A program made the translations under genes and the position numbers. Of a stretch of DNA of 64,000 nt, positions 8,391-16,156 are shown piece after piece. The DNA is from Nostoc sp. FACHB-892. Lineage in GTDB: Bacteria > Cyanobacteriota > Cyanobacteriia > Cyanobacteriales > Nostocaceae. The notes beneath the pieces were generated by a model. That model worked only from the letters and a program-made list of their open reading frames with translations. It had not been told where the DNA came from and did no database searches. The DNA lies in assembly GCF_014698795.1 (NCBI RefSeq), contig NZ_JACJTR010000010.1:168246-232245 (forward strand). The letters run 5' to 3'. Every line of letters starts with the position of its first letter. Positions within the stretch are counted from its first letter, which is position 1.

Positions 8391-8909
8391 TCAGAAATGT
8401 ATTGCTTCACCAGAGACGATATGAGAATTTTTAGATGTCTGCAATTTAGTTTGAACACTATCAATCATTGCCAACCAATCAGCATCCTTATTCCACTTGG
8501 AGTCAATCCGGTTTTTAGTCGCTGCGTCATAGAGGTTACAAAAAACCACATTCTCTTCTCCAGCAGTTGCAGCGATAATCAGGGGCTTGGAAAAGTCCTG
8601 GACTAGAGATACAGCTAAAAGGAAACTTTTCGCAAAGTTCGTTTCTATTCCAGTCCTAACAATATAAATTTCATCGGCTCTAACAACGATGTCTAACTTC
8701 AAGTTGTCCTTTTCTCTAAATTCTTTCGTCGTTAATTTAAGTTCGGATATATAACCAGTCAGCCCTGTTTTTTGTACAGGAATAGTTATTTTATTATTGA
8801 TATCGTAGTTATACCAAAGGTAAGATTCTCCGCTTAATTCCCCTTTTTTTACATACAAATATATAGGCTCTGGCGGGTTACAAAGACCTAGCTTAATTTC
8901 AGCAATCAT
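8391..8909 (-). CDS. Protein of unknown function, 172 residues
   Basis: I do not recognise this protein. The start is well supported: AAGGA lies nine bases before the ATG. It is soluble, without signal peptide or membrane segment. The N-terminal half looks beta-rich (IYLYVKKGELSGESYLWYNY), the middle has KLTTKEFREKDNLKLDIVV and the second half has SFLLAVSLVQDFSKPLIIAA. Composition is balanced, and codon use resembles the neighbours, so it is likely a real gene. It stands alone: its own promoter region lies upstream and a repeat block begins just past its stop. No neighbour suggests a role. Confidence 0.6.
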   Translation of the reverse strand: MIAEIKLGLCNPPEPIYLYVKKGELSGESYLWYNYDINNKITIPVQKTGLTGYISELKLTTKEFREKDNLKLDIVVRADEIYIVRTGIETNFAKSFLLAVSLVQDFSKPLIIAATAGEENVVFCNLYDAATKNRIDSKWNKDADWLAMIDSVQTKLQTSKNSHIVSGEAIHF

Positions 8910-9221
8910 GTTTTATGTTCCTTTATGAAAAATAAAATTTTTCAGATATTCCGTCAAATTGAATATTTTTTGAAATTGTACTTTAACTGAAAAATAATAA
9001 ATATACAAAAGGGCATCTACAAGAGATGCCCGTCATGCAGGAAAACCTCAAAGGGTTGTTCCTACACCTTCCCAACAATCAGCAACAGTAACTAATAACT
9101 ATTAGTCACACTCACAGACGTGAATATAGTAATCTTAGTCACTTAAAACTATAAATGCCCCCAGTGCATACACTGAAAACTAACTGATGGATATTTTAAG
9201 TTGCTGTTTGTCATTTCCTGA
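8910..9221. other. Intergenic region between unknown gene and O-antigen-ligase gene
   Basis: About 310 bp. It contains the O-antigen-ligase terminator hairpin (9003-9031) and presumably the promoter of the unknown gene. No further reading frame seen. Confidence 0.5.
9003..9031 (-). terminator. Rho-independent terminator of the YaaW/O-antigen-ligase operon
   Basis: On the minus strand GGGCATCT-CTTGT-AGATGCCC is followed by TTTTGTAT. The perfect 8-bp stem, 5-nt loop and T run make a good terminator, about 190 bp past the ligase stop codon. Confidence 0.75.
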
Positions 9222-10538
9222 TTAATTTGGATGAGATCCAAGCCTGTGAACTTGGTTATAACGATGTACTACTCCACAAATAGCAGCCAAAATTAACCAT
9301 GAAAACGTATTCAAACGAAAATCAAATAGGGTTACATCTACTGTATTTAATAGAACCCACCCAACAAAAGCCAGCAGGTAACTGAAAAATATCAACCTGT
9401 CTTCTGCATTTATATATTTTGACTTGCGTAGTAATTGTCCGCCTGTAATCAAAATCCAAGCGAGTAAACCACAAAATAAAAGAGTACTAGGAAAACCAGT
9501 TTCAGCAGATAACATCAAAAATAAGTTATGGGGATGACCCAAGGGAATCTGCATTTTGGCTTTGTAAAGTGTACTAAAACTGCGTAAACCCCAGCCAGTC
9601 CAAGGATGTTCCTGAGCTAAAGACCAGGCAAACTCCCACTGAGTTTTTCGCATTAAAGCAGCTGGTCTGTTTGGATACATATCGTCATTTAATCTTGCCC
9701 AAAAGAAGGTAGGAATGTACTGACGAAAAAATTGAGCGACTGGCGAGGGAGCAAAAGCGGCCAAAAGCACACTAGAGACGATCGCAGCGACTCCACCCAC
9801 AAGAATGCGCCAACCTTGGTAGAGTGCATAAGCTAAACAGGCAAAAATAGCGATCGCCCACCCATTGCGTGAACTGGTGAAAATCAAGGCAATGAAATTC
9901 GCTATCATTGCCACAGTTAGGAAGAGAAAGGGGAGTGAATTCTTCCCAATCCCCAATTGCCATTGTTCAAGCCACAACCCTAAAGTCAGGATGAAAACTA
10001 TCGCTAGATAAGCGGCGAAGGTGTTAGCGTGCAAGAAGAGTGAAGCGATGCGGCCTGGCGGATTTCCTCCTGGTGCGATCGTCCAAGCTAAGACAACCCA
10101 CAAAATCTTTAATTTTAAACTCCAGCCCAAAAATAACTGCCCCAAACCAAGAACTACTACTGGCATGGAACCGATCACTAAAATCCAAGCCATTTGCCGC
10201 AATTGGGCAAATGTTTGAATCAGAGCGCTATGGGCAGCGAAAATTAAAAAGAATGGTAATAAATTAAATAAGCCAAGGAAAGCTGCTGTCTTGTCATTGG
10301 CAAATCCAGCACTCATGATTAGCAACACACTCAAAAGGGCAAATCCCCAGTTGATGGGGCGGCGACTAATTGTGTGGTATTGTTTCAACCAAGTGATTAA
10401 CGAGACAAAACCGATAGTCACAGCCCCGAATAAAGGACTCAATGGGAAGATTAACAGTGCCCATAGAGAGTAGTTCCAAGAAGATTGCCAACGAGACTTA
10501 AAATAGTAAAAAACCTGGTTCAAGCTGGCTCCCAACAT
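9222..10538 (-). CDS. O-antigen ligase/polymerase-type (Wzy/WaaL) membrane protein
   Basis: A 438-residue polytopic protein with about 10-12 hydrophobic segments and a large periplasmic-type loop. The loop holds the family hallmark region: FTSSRNGWAIAIFACLAY, then WARLNDDMYPNRPAALMRKT, then HPWTGWGLRSFSTLYK and LGHPHNLFLMLSAETGF (conserved Arg and His of the O-antigen-ligase fold). Members join lipid-linked glycans to lipid A or to each other in the outer leaflet of the inner membrane. Its start overlaps the end of the upstream YaaW-like gene by 19 bp, so the two are co-transcribed. Substrate (LPS, exopolysaccharide or S-layer glycan) is unknown. Confidence 0.85.
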   Translation of the reverse strand: MLGASLNQVFYYFKSRWQSSWNYSLWALLIFPLSPLFGAVTIGFVSLITWLKQYHTISRRPINWGFALLSVLLIMSAGFANDKTAAFLGLFNLLPFFLIFAAHSALIQTFAQLRQMAWILVIGSMPVVVLGLGQLFLGWSLKLKILWVVLAWTIAPGGNPPGRIASLFLHANTFAAYLAIVFILTLGLWLEQWQLGIGKNSLPFLFLTVAMIANFIALIFTSSRNGWAIAIFACLAYALYQGWRILVGGVAAIVSSVLLAAFAPSPVAQFFRQYIPTFFWARLNDDMYPNRPAALMRKTQWEFAWSLAQEHPWTGWGLRSFSTLYKAKMQIPLGHPHNLFLMLSAETGFPSTLLFCGLLAWILITGGQLLRKSKYINAEDRLIFFSYLLAFVGWVLLNTVDVTLFDFRLNTFSWLILAAICGVVHRYNQVHRLGSHPN

Positions 10539-11353
10539 TCCTCACGAGTGAGGCGAATTTGAGCTAAAGCGAAAATAGTAGGGATGATCCGACCGTAGTT
10601 AGTGGCGATCGCTCTCCACCCTAAATCCGCAAAAAACCAAGTCCACATCATCGGCCCAATCACAGCAAACATACTGCGGGCTGCCCCATAACGAGCAGCA
10701 TTTACAGTCATACCTCGTTGGGCCATTCGCATAGCTACATAGCTTTTAAACTGCGTTGTAGCTGCTTTTGAACCTGTAATTGCCGCTTGTTTGGCTACTT
10801 CGTATGTAGCAAAGTGGATGGCAAATTGACGGGCAATTTGCTTAAGTACAAGTGGCTGGAGAAGAGAAGTAACCGCGATCGCACTACCGCCTTTGAAAAG
10901 CAACCCCAAGGGGTCACGCTGCAATAAGATTGGTAGCGGTTCTTTTAGTTCTGATTTGACAAGGTGACGCTGCACTCGGAGAGTCAATTTTTGTTTTTCC
11001 TGTTCAGGCAATTTTTTCCACACCTGTCCTAGCAGATGCAAAAATACTTCTGCTTCTAAATCAATGGTTGCCAGCTGATCAGAATAGGGAATTTTTAAAT
11101 ACTTACATACTTGAACTAAGGCTTGTCGGTAAGTTACATCGCCTGTGCGTCCCCGTAATACCGTCATGCCATCTGCCGCCAAAAAACGAAAGCGATCCTC
11201 TAATGCATCTAACCAAGCTTTGCGGTCTTGGCTTTGCACTTCGATGGGTTCAGGTGTGTGTACATAGTCTAGAGGATTGAACTTACGACTAAATAAAATT
11301 GCCGTTAAGTCTTGCAATTCTTCTTCAGTCGCTAACTCTAGCGCGGCCCTCAT
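10520..11353 (-). CDS. YaaW (UPF0174) family protein
   Basis: About 277 residues. The N-terminal MRAALELATEEELQDLTAIL is the DUF3944-like acidic helix of the family, and the C-terminal half has the two hydrophobic, Ala-rich segments (AIAVTSLLQPLVLKQIARQF and MFAVIGPMMWTWFFADLGWR) ending in PTIFALAQIRL, typical of YaaW. E. coli YaaW is a sigma-32-linked protein of poorly defined role. The ATG at 11353 is used; an in-frame TTG 9 bp upstream sits better behind GGAGGAAGGG and may be the true start. It is the first gene of a two-gene operon with the O-antigen-ligase-type gene. Confidence 0.75.
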   Translation of the reverse strand: MRAALELATEEELQDLTAILFSRKFNPLDYVHTPEPIEVQSQDRKAWLDALEDRFRFLAADGMTVLRGRTGDVTYRQALVQVCKYLKIPYSDQLATIDLEAEVFLHLLGQVWKKLPEQEKQKLTLRVQRHLVKSELKEPLPILLQRDPLGLLFKGGSAIAVTSLLQPLVLKQIARQFAIHFATYEVAKQAAITGSKAATTQFKSYVAMRMAQRGMTVNAARYGAARSMFAVIGPMMWTWFFADLGWRAIATNYGRIIPTIFALAQIRLTREECWEPA

Positions 11354-11505
11354 TTCATCCAATTTCCCTTCCTCCCTTCCGTGCAACTTTCTGTACCTTA
11401 TTCTACTATTAGCTTTCAGCAGTCATTAGTAGTAATTTTGTCCTTTGATAATAACGAATAACTAATGATCAATAACTATAACCAATGACTAAGGACTATT
11501 GACTC

Positions 11506-12570
11506 ATGACTGATATTGCAGTGATTGGTGCCGGAATAGCCGGTTTAGTCTGCGCCCAGCAGTTAAGTCAAGCTGGATATTCGGTGCTAGTGGTGGAAAA
11601 GTCCCGTGGTTTGGGAGGAAGACTAGCTACACGCCGCTTGCATGGAATTTGTGCGGATCATGGGGCTTGTTACTTGGAGCCAAAGGGTGAATTATTGGGA
11701 CGTTTTGTAGAGATTTTGCGATCGCGCCAGATCCTCAAAGTTTGGACAGAGGAGGTTTACGAACTCACCGTAAACGCTCTTTTAACGGAACCCAAAAACC
11801 GCAGTCCGCGATATGTTGCACCTGAAGGAATGAGTGCGATCGCTAAATCCCTCGCCCCAGGTTTAGAAATATTACTGAATCAGCGTGTCGTTGCTATTAC
11901 CTCAATTCCTGAAAATAGTTGGCGTTTGACTCTCGAATCCAGTAACGAAGAATTAACTGCAAAAGCTATAGTTGTTGCTATTCCTGCACCTCAAGCTGTA
12001 ATGCTGTTGGAACCTTTGGGAGAAAGTGTATTGGATGCAGTCTTCCTTGATAACCTGCGTTCTGTAGAATTTTATCCCTCGATTAGTGTGATCGCTGGAT
12101 ATCCTCCCACATCTCAACCACTCCCTGAGTGGAAAGCTCTAACTTTTATGGATAATGCTGATTTAGCATGGATTGGTTTGGATAGTAGCAAGCGTCCTAA
12201 CCCTCAGCAACCACATTTTGTAGTGCAAAGTAGCGCTAATTTCGCCCAACGCCATCTAGAATCCCAAGATTTACAACCTGTTGGACAGCTTATGTTGCAA
12301 CGAGCAGCTGAATCTCTCTCCCTTCCTTGGCTGAATACTCCCGAATGGATGCAAGTACATCGTTGGCGTTATGCTTTTCCTAGCTGTCCTTGGCACGAAG
12401 CTTTTTTGTCTGCCGGAAGTCCCTCACCTTTAGTTTGCTGTGGTGATTGGTGTGGCGGCAATCTTGTAGAAGGTGCGATGCTTTCTGGATTAGCTGCGGC
12501 TGATGAAATTAATCATCAGTTGCGTCATTTACTTTTAGAGAATGTGAACTTTCTCAAGGTTTTAACCTGA
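11506..12570 (+). CDS. FAD-dependent, renalase-like oxidoreductase
   Basis: A 354-residue flavoprotein. An N-terminal dinucleotide-binding motif, VIGAGIAGLVCAQQLSQAGY, is followed by VEKSRGLGGRLATRR, the GG-doublet motif that contacts FAD and marks the amine-oxidase/renalase group. The C-terminus has VCCGDWCGGNLVEGAMLSG, the second FAD contact with a D-W pattern seen in renalases. Bacterial renalases oxidise isomeric dihydro-NAD(P); other members act on amines, so substrate is open. The gene is single. Repeats of the ATTAGTCATT type fill the short upstream spacer. No signal peptide or membrane helix, so it is cytosolic. Confidence 0.85.
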   Translation: MTDIAVIGAGIAGLVCAQQLSQAGYSVLVVEKSRGLGGRLATRRLHGICADHGACYLEPKGELLGRFVEILRSRQILKVWTEEVYELTVNALLTEPKNRSPRYVAPEGMSAIAKSLAPGLEILLNQRVVAITSIPENSWRLTLESSNEELTAKAIVVAIPAPQAVMLLEPLGESVLDAVFLDNLRSVEFYPSISVIAGYPPTSQPLPEWKALTFMDNADLAWIGLDSSKRPNPQQPHFVVQSSANFAQRHLESQDLQPVGQLMLQRAAESLSLPWLNTPEWMQVHRWRYAFPSCPWHEAFLSAGSPSPLVCCGDWCGGNLVEGAMLSGLAAADEINHQLRHLLLENVNFLKVLT

Positions 12571-12721
12571 TCATTTTATCAGTAAAGTAATTCAAGATGC
12601 GTCAACATAATGTTGACGTACCCTATACTTTATATGCACTTTAATAAATGAATTATACAAATCGCTAATAAAATATTGTGTTCATAATTATTTTATCCAG
12701 GAGCGATCGCTCCTCCTTAAT

Positions 12722-12755
12722 TAAAAAACCCCAAATTTGTTTGTGACAAATCTGG
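12722..12755 (-). terminator. Terminator-like hairpin pointing leftward
   Basis: On the minus strand CCAGATTTGT and ACAAATTTGG pair (one mismatch) around CACAA and are followed by GGTTTTTT. The T run lies on the minus side, so a leftward transcript would end here, yet no minus-strand gene is visible in the next 500 bp. On the plus strand it may still slow transcription leaving the renalase-like gene. Confidence 0.5.
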
Positions 12756-12894
12756 AGTCAGGAAAGATACGCATTTACCTATACAAAATTTTCGCCGTGA
12801 GAGTATCTTACGTCATCAGGGTATACACCCAAATGCAGTTAGGGATGTCTAAAAATTAACTGCTTTATTTACACAACTTTTTTGTTTGGATAAC

Positions 12895-13023
12895 ACTTAC
12901 GCAAGAATTACGGAATAAGGAACCGCAGAAACGCAGAAAAGGCAATGTGTTGCGGGGTTCACCCCGTTATAGCAAGTGATGCGACACAGAGAAATGAGAG
13001 TTTGAAAGATATTTTGCGTAAGT
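12895..13023. repeat. MITE-like element with 10-bp terminal inverted repeats
   Basis: ACTTACGCAA at 12895-12904 is matched by its exact complement TTGCGTAAGT at 13014-13023. The 129-bp span includes CGCAGAAACGCAG and a CGGGGTTCACCCCG hairpin. ACTTACGCA also occurs alone at 38889. No transposase is present. Mobility is inference from structure. Confidence 0.45.
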
Positions 13024-13037
13024 TCTTTTGAAGTAAC

Positions 13038-13072
13038 GCAAAACAGCCCCAGATGAACTGAGGCTGTTTTGC
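13038..13072. terminator. Perfect 11-bp hairpin
   Basis: GCAAAACAGCC and GGCTGTTTTGC form a perfect stem around a 13-nt loop. The A/T ends make it a possible bidirectional terminator; no gene ends next to it. Confidence 0.4.
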
Positions 13073-13180
13073 GAGAGTTGTTTGGCAGGAGGGGGTACAT
13101 CAATAAGCGATGCCCCATATTAGATATAGATAATTCAGTATGCATCGTTATTCAGCCGGGTTTTGGCATATCCGGATAAT

Positions 13181-13210
13181 TTGGAAAATTGCGCCTACGC
13201 AATTTTCCAA
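13181..13210. repeat. Perfect 13-bp hairpin with 4-nt loop
   Basis: TTGGAAAATTGCG and CGCAATTTTCCAA pair around CCTA. A second stem, CTCCAGAA/TTCTGGAG, follows at 13218-13245. Together they would give a compact double stem-loop in RNA about 70-140 bp before the VOC gene. Confidence 0.55.
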
Positions 13211-13317
13211 AAAGAAACTCCAGAAGCACTTAAGGCATTCTGGAGTAGTAACAGGTTTCTAACATCAATTAATTTTTACTTATGCGATCGCCAGATGTCG
13301 TTAGGGTATATACTCAA

Positions 13318-13713
13318 ATGTATTTTATGTCTCCTCATCCGCAAATCGGACAGCAAATTACCTTCTTTTATACCCATAATCTCAATGCATCTATAAAGTT
13401 CTACGAAGAAATGCTGGGATTTGAGTTATGGCTTGACCAAGGAACCTGTCGAATTTATACTGTTAGTAGCTCTGGATACTTAGGATTGTGCCAGACAAGC
13501 GAAATATCAACTCCTTCAGCCGACAACCAATCAAGTGTTATTTTTACCTTGGTAACGCAGCAGGTGGATGAGTGGTTTGAATATCTCAAAGAACGTGGCA
13601 TCAAATTTGAAAAGCCACCGACACTAAATGAAAAGTACAACATTTACCACTGCTTTTTACGTGATCCCAGTGGCTATTTAATTGAAATTCAACGTTTCGA
13701 GACTAAGAAATAA
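13318..13713 (+). CDS. VOC-family (glyoxalase/bleomycin-resistance fold) protein
   Basis: About 131 residues, one VOC domain of two beta-alpha-beta-beta-beta units. ITFFYTHNLNASIKFYEEML begins the first unit, and YHCFLRDPSGYLIEIQRFE is the typical second-unit end with the metal-ligand Glu. The first ligand position (usually His near the start) is not obvious, so the enzyme class cannot be named. An ATG at 13318 is chosen because TTAGGG lies 11 bp upstream; ATGs at 13282 and 13327 are alternatives. The gene is single, followed by a hairpin. Function within VOC (glyoxalase, dioxygenase, antibiotic binding) is open. Confidence 0.75.
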   Translation: MYFMSPHPQIGQQITFFYTHNLNASIKFYEEMLGFELWLDQGTCRIYTVSSSGYLGLCQTSEISTPSADNQSSVIFTLVTQQVDEWFEYLKERGIKFEKPPTLNEKYNIYHCFLRDPSGYLIEIQRFETKK

Positions 13714-14138
13714 AAAAAGACATAACTAAATAAGTTATGTCTAAACGTTTAATTTGCAGGGCAGGATTTGTACAGGTTAGAACTTTTTGATTTACTGGGG
13801 TACATCATATCGGCTAATGCTGTATGACCATCATCGATAGCTATGTACCTTTTCCTTTATCGATTTATCTGGGTGAGGCGCGGGATTTATGCAGCTACCA
13901 AGTAATTTTTACATTTCTTTACAATTAGCTGCGTAGGCATTGCTTTTGACTTTTACATAGCAGAAAGCAATACGCTTGAAGGTAAGATACAGTCATTACA
14001 GTCAGCATATCTTGTGATCTCCGCAACAGTACTTATTACAGTATCGTCTTTGCCAATTTTGCTATTACTATAGTTATTATTTTTAAAGTATCGATATTTA
14101 ATCTATCGGATCACTAAATATTATCTTAGGGTGACTGT
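13714..14138. other. Intergenic region between VOC and bestrophin genes
   Basis: About 420 bp; apart from the hairpin at its left end I see no gene. The AT-rich last 100 bp probably contains the bestrophin promoter. A CGATAGATTAAATATCGAT-like interrupted palindrome lies near 14090-14110. Confidence 0.4.
13718..13742 (+). terminator. Hairpin directly after the VOC gene
   Basis: AGACATAACT and AGTTATGTCT pair perfectly around AAATA, five bases past the stop codon. It lacks a long downstream T run but has an A run upstream, so it could also act on the opposite strand. Confidence 0.55.
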
Positions 14139-15059
14139 ATGGCAACCGAAAAAAGCACATGGCAAGGCAAAATATTACAACTTAAAGGTTCAGTTGTCAA
14201 AGCAATTTACAAACATATTTTATGGTGCGGAGCTTTCGGATTTTTGATTTCTCTGCTTTATCATTTTAAAGTGCCTGTATCCCAACCTATTTTAGGCAGT
14301 GTTATTCCTAGTATTGTTTTAGGTTTGTTACTTGTATTTCGCACTAATACTGCTTATGAGCGATTTTGGGAAGGTAGAAAATGCTGGGGATCTCTAGTAA
14401 ATAACATCCGAAATTTGGCCCGGCAAATTTGGGTATCTATTGATGAGATATCTCCAGAAGATAAGGACAATAAAATTACAGCATTAAATTTATTGGTAGC
14501 TTTTGCCGTGACAACTAAATTACATTTACGGGGAGAAACAGTTAATAGCGAGTTAGAAGACTTAATGCCATCTAGTAAGTATATAAAATTGAAGATCATG
14601 AATAATCCTCCTATAGAGGTTGCTTTTTGGATAGGAGATTATTTACAGGAGCAGTATCATCGCAATTGCCTTAATAGCTACCAGTTGGTATCTATGCAAG
14701 AATTATTGAATAACCTTGTAGATAATTTAGGAGCTTGCGAACGTATTTTAAAAACACCTATGCCATTAGCTTATTCCATTCATCTTAAGCAATTATTGGT
14801 ACTATATTGTTTCCTGCTACCCTTTCAAATAGTGGATACTCTGGGTTGGTGGACAGGTTTAATTGCTGCTTTGGTTGGCTTTACAGTATTTGGGATTGAA
14901 GCCATCGGCTTGGAGATAGAAAACCCTTTTGGTTACGACCCTAACGACTTACCTCTAGATGCGATTTGCGAAACAATGAAACGTAATATAGACGATTTAA
15001 TTACTCTAACCCCAAATGCGCGATCGCATTCAAGTAATTTGACCTATGAAAAAAGTTGA
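14139..15059 (+). CDS. Bestrophin-family anion channel
   Basis: A 306-residue bestrophin-like (RFP-TM) membrane protein. Diagnostic pieces are LGLLLVFRTNTAYERFWEGR (about residues 64-83) and WGSLVNNIRNLARQ, then the C-terminal GIEAIGLEIENPFGYDPNDL with its acidic cluster. Four hydrophobic segments are visible. Bacterial and thylakoid bestrophins conduct chloride or bicarbonate; in cyanobacteria and plastids a role in ion balance across thylakoids has been proposed. The last 15 residues are hydrophilic and likely variable. The gene stands alone with about 400 bp upstream. No regulatory motif identified. Confidence 0.88.
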   Translation: MATEKSTWQGKILQLKGSVVKAIYKHILWCGAFGFLISLLYHFKVPVSQPILGSVIPSIVLGLLLVFRTNTAYERFWEGRKCWGSLVNNIRNLARQIWVSIDEISPEDKDNKITALNLLVAFAVTTKLHLRGETVNSELEDLMPSSKYIKLKIMNNPPIEVAFWIGDYLQEQYHRNCLNSYQLVSMQELLNNLVDNLGACERILKTPMPLAYSIHLKQLLVLYCFLLPFQIVDTLGWWTGLIAALVGFTVFGIEAIGLEIENPFGYDPNDLPLDAICETMKRNIDDLITLTPNARSHSSNLTYEKS

Positions 15060-15157
15060 CTTTAGTTATAGCTGTTAAGTCCCATCTTACCGCGCCCTCC
15101 ATCTTCTTTCGCAGTAATATATAAACGCCAAAGTATCTCTTCATTGGTGGATGTGCA

Positions 15158-15997
15158 ATGATGCCTGTACGTAAAACTTTCTCAAAGCCTGATATCCAAC
15201 TTTCTTATTTAGAGTGGAACCAAGGGCGAGAACCTTTACTGTTGTTACACGGTTTAGGCGATCATGCTCTAGTGTGGTCTAGTTTAGGAGATTATTTAAC
15301 AGTAGACTACCACACAGTCGCGCCAGATATGCGCGGACATGGCCAAAGTAGTAAGCCTGAGAGAGATTATAGCTTTGAAAGTGCGATCGCAGACCTCGAA
15401 GCACTCATGGATCATCTTGGATGGACTTCTGCCCATATTGTCAGTCATTCGTGGACAGGCAAATTAGCCGCCATTTGGGCAAGGCAAAACCCAAAACGTT
15501 TGCGGAGTATAATTCTGGTCGATCCAATTTTCATCTGGAAAATGCCCAGCCTTCTCAGGGTAACTTTTCCTATGTTGTATCGCTTCTTGCCTTTTCTCAA
15601 AAGCATGGGTCCCTTTGCCAGTTATGAAGAAGCTGAAAAACAAGCACGACAGTTAAAGCAATATCAAGGATGGAGTTCCTTCCAGCAGCAAGTTTTCCAA
15701 GCAGGAATAGAACAAAAACTCGATGGTAGTTGGGGCAGCAAATTTACTATAGCCGCCCGCGACGGCATTTTTGAAGCAGTAATGCAAGTGCCTGGTTTTA
15801 CAATTCCCCTTGACACTCCTGCCATCTTCGTCCAGCCAAAACAAGGATTGAACCGTCAAGATTGGCAAATTCAACCCTACAAAACCTATCTTAAAAACCT
15901 ACGCATCTGCCAAGTTCTTGGTAATCATTGGCCGTTTTTGACACAACCAGAGGCATTTAACCAAACTATAGCAGCTTTCTTGGCAGAACACAGATAG
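15158..15997 (+). CDS. Alpha/beta hydrolase
   Basis: A 279-residue single-domain hydrolase. The oxyanion loop LLLHGLGDHALVW is near residue 28, PDMRGHGQSSKP follows, and the nucleophile elbow is SHSWTGK (Ser about 98, in the sense of G/S-x-S-x-G; the first Gly is replaced by Ser). The catalytic His is in VLGNHWPFL near the C-terminus, and an Asp in VDPIF is a plausible acid. No signal peptide, so cytosolic. The substrate is unknown; esterase, C-C hydrolase or haloperoxidase-like activities share these motifs. Two ATGs are adjacent; GGTGGA lies upstream. Confidence 0.8.
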   Translation: MMPVRKTFSKPDIQLSYLEWNQGREPLLLLHGLGDHALVWSSLGDYLTVDYHTVAPDMRGHGQSSKPERDYSFESAIADLEALMDHLGWTSAHIVSHSWTGKLAAIWARQNPKRLRSIILVDPIFIWKMPSLLRVTFPMLYRFLPFLKSMGPFASYEEAEKQARQLKQYQGWSSFQQQVFQAGIEQKLDGSWGSKFTIAARDGIFEAVMQVPGFTIPLDTPAIFVQPKQGLNRQDWQIQPYKTYLKNLRICQVLGNHWPFLTQPEAFNQTIAAFLAEHR

Positions 15998-16156
15998 AAA
16001 ATTAATTATTGACGGGATTATCATCCGGCAACAGAAGAATTAATAGGAGCGATGTCTAGCAACAAGTAGCTACGCATCTGCGTTCCTGTTAAATCAGTCA
16101 TTAGTTATCAGCATTCACTAATAACTGATAACTGTTAAAGTACGGATAAGCCAGTC

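Larger units (their letters stand above)
12571..13317. other. Hairpin-rich intergenic region without a recognised gene
   Basis: About 750 bp. It contains the terminator-like hairpin at 12722-12755, a MITE-like inverted-repeat element at 12895-13023 and strong hairpins at 13038-13072, 13181-13210 and 13218-13245. A 24-bp stretch near 12815-12838 closely resembles the sequence at the start of the VOC gene. No protein gene is convincing on either strand. Confidence 0.5.

Noticed and set aside
12897..13145. Minus-strand frame of 82 codons in the hairpin-rich spacer
   Set aside because: Runs through a MITE-like element and two hairpins; translation is Cys/Leu-rich without family resemblance.
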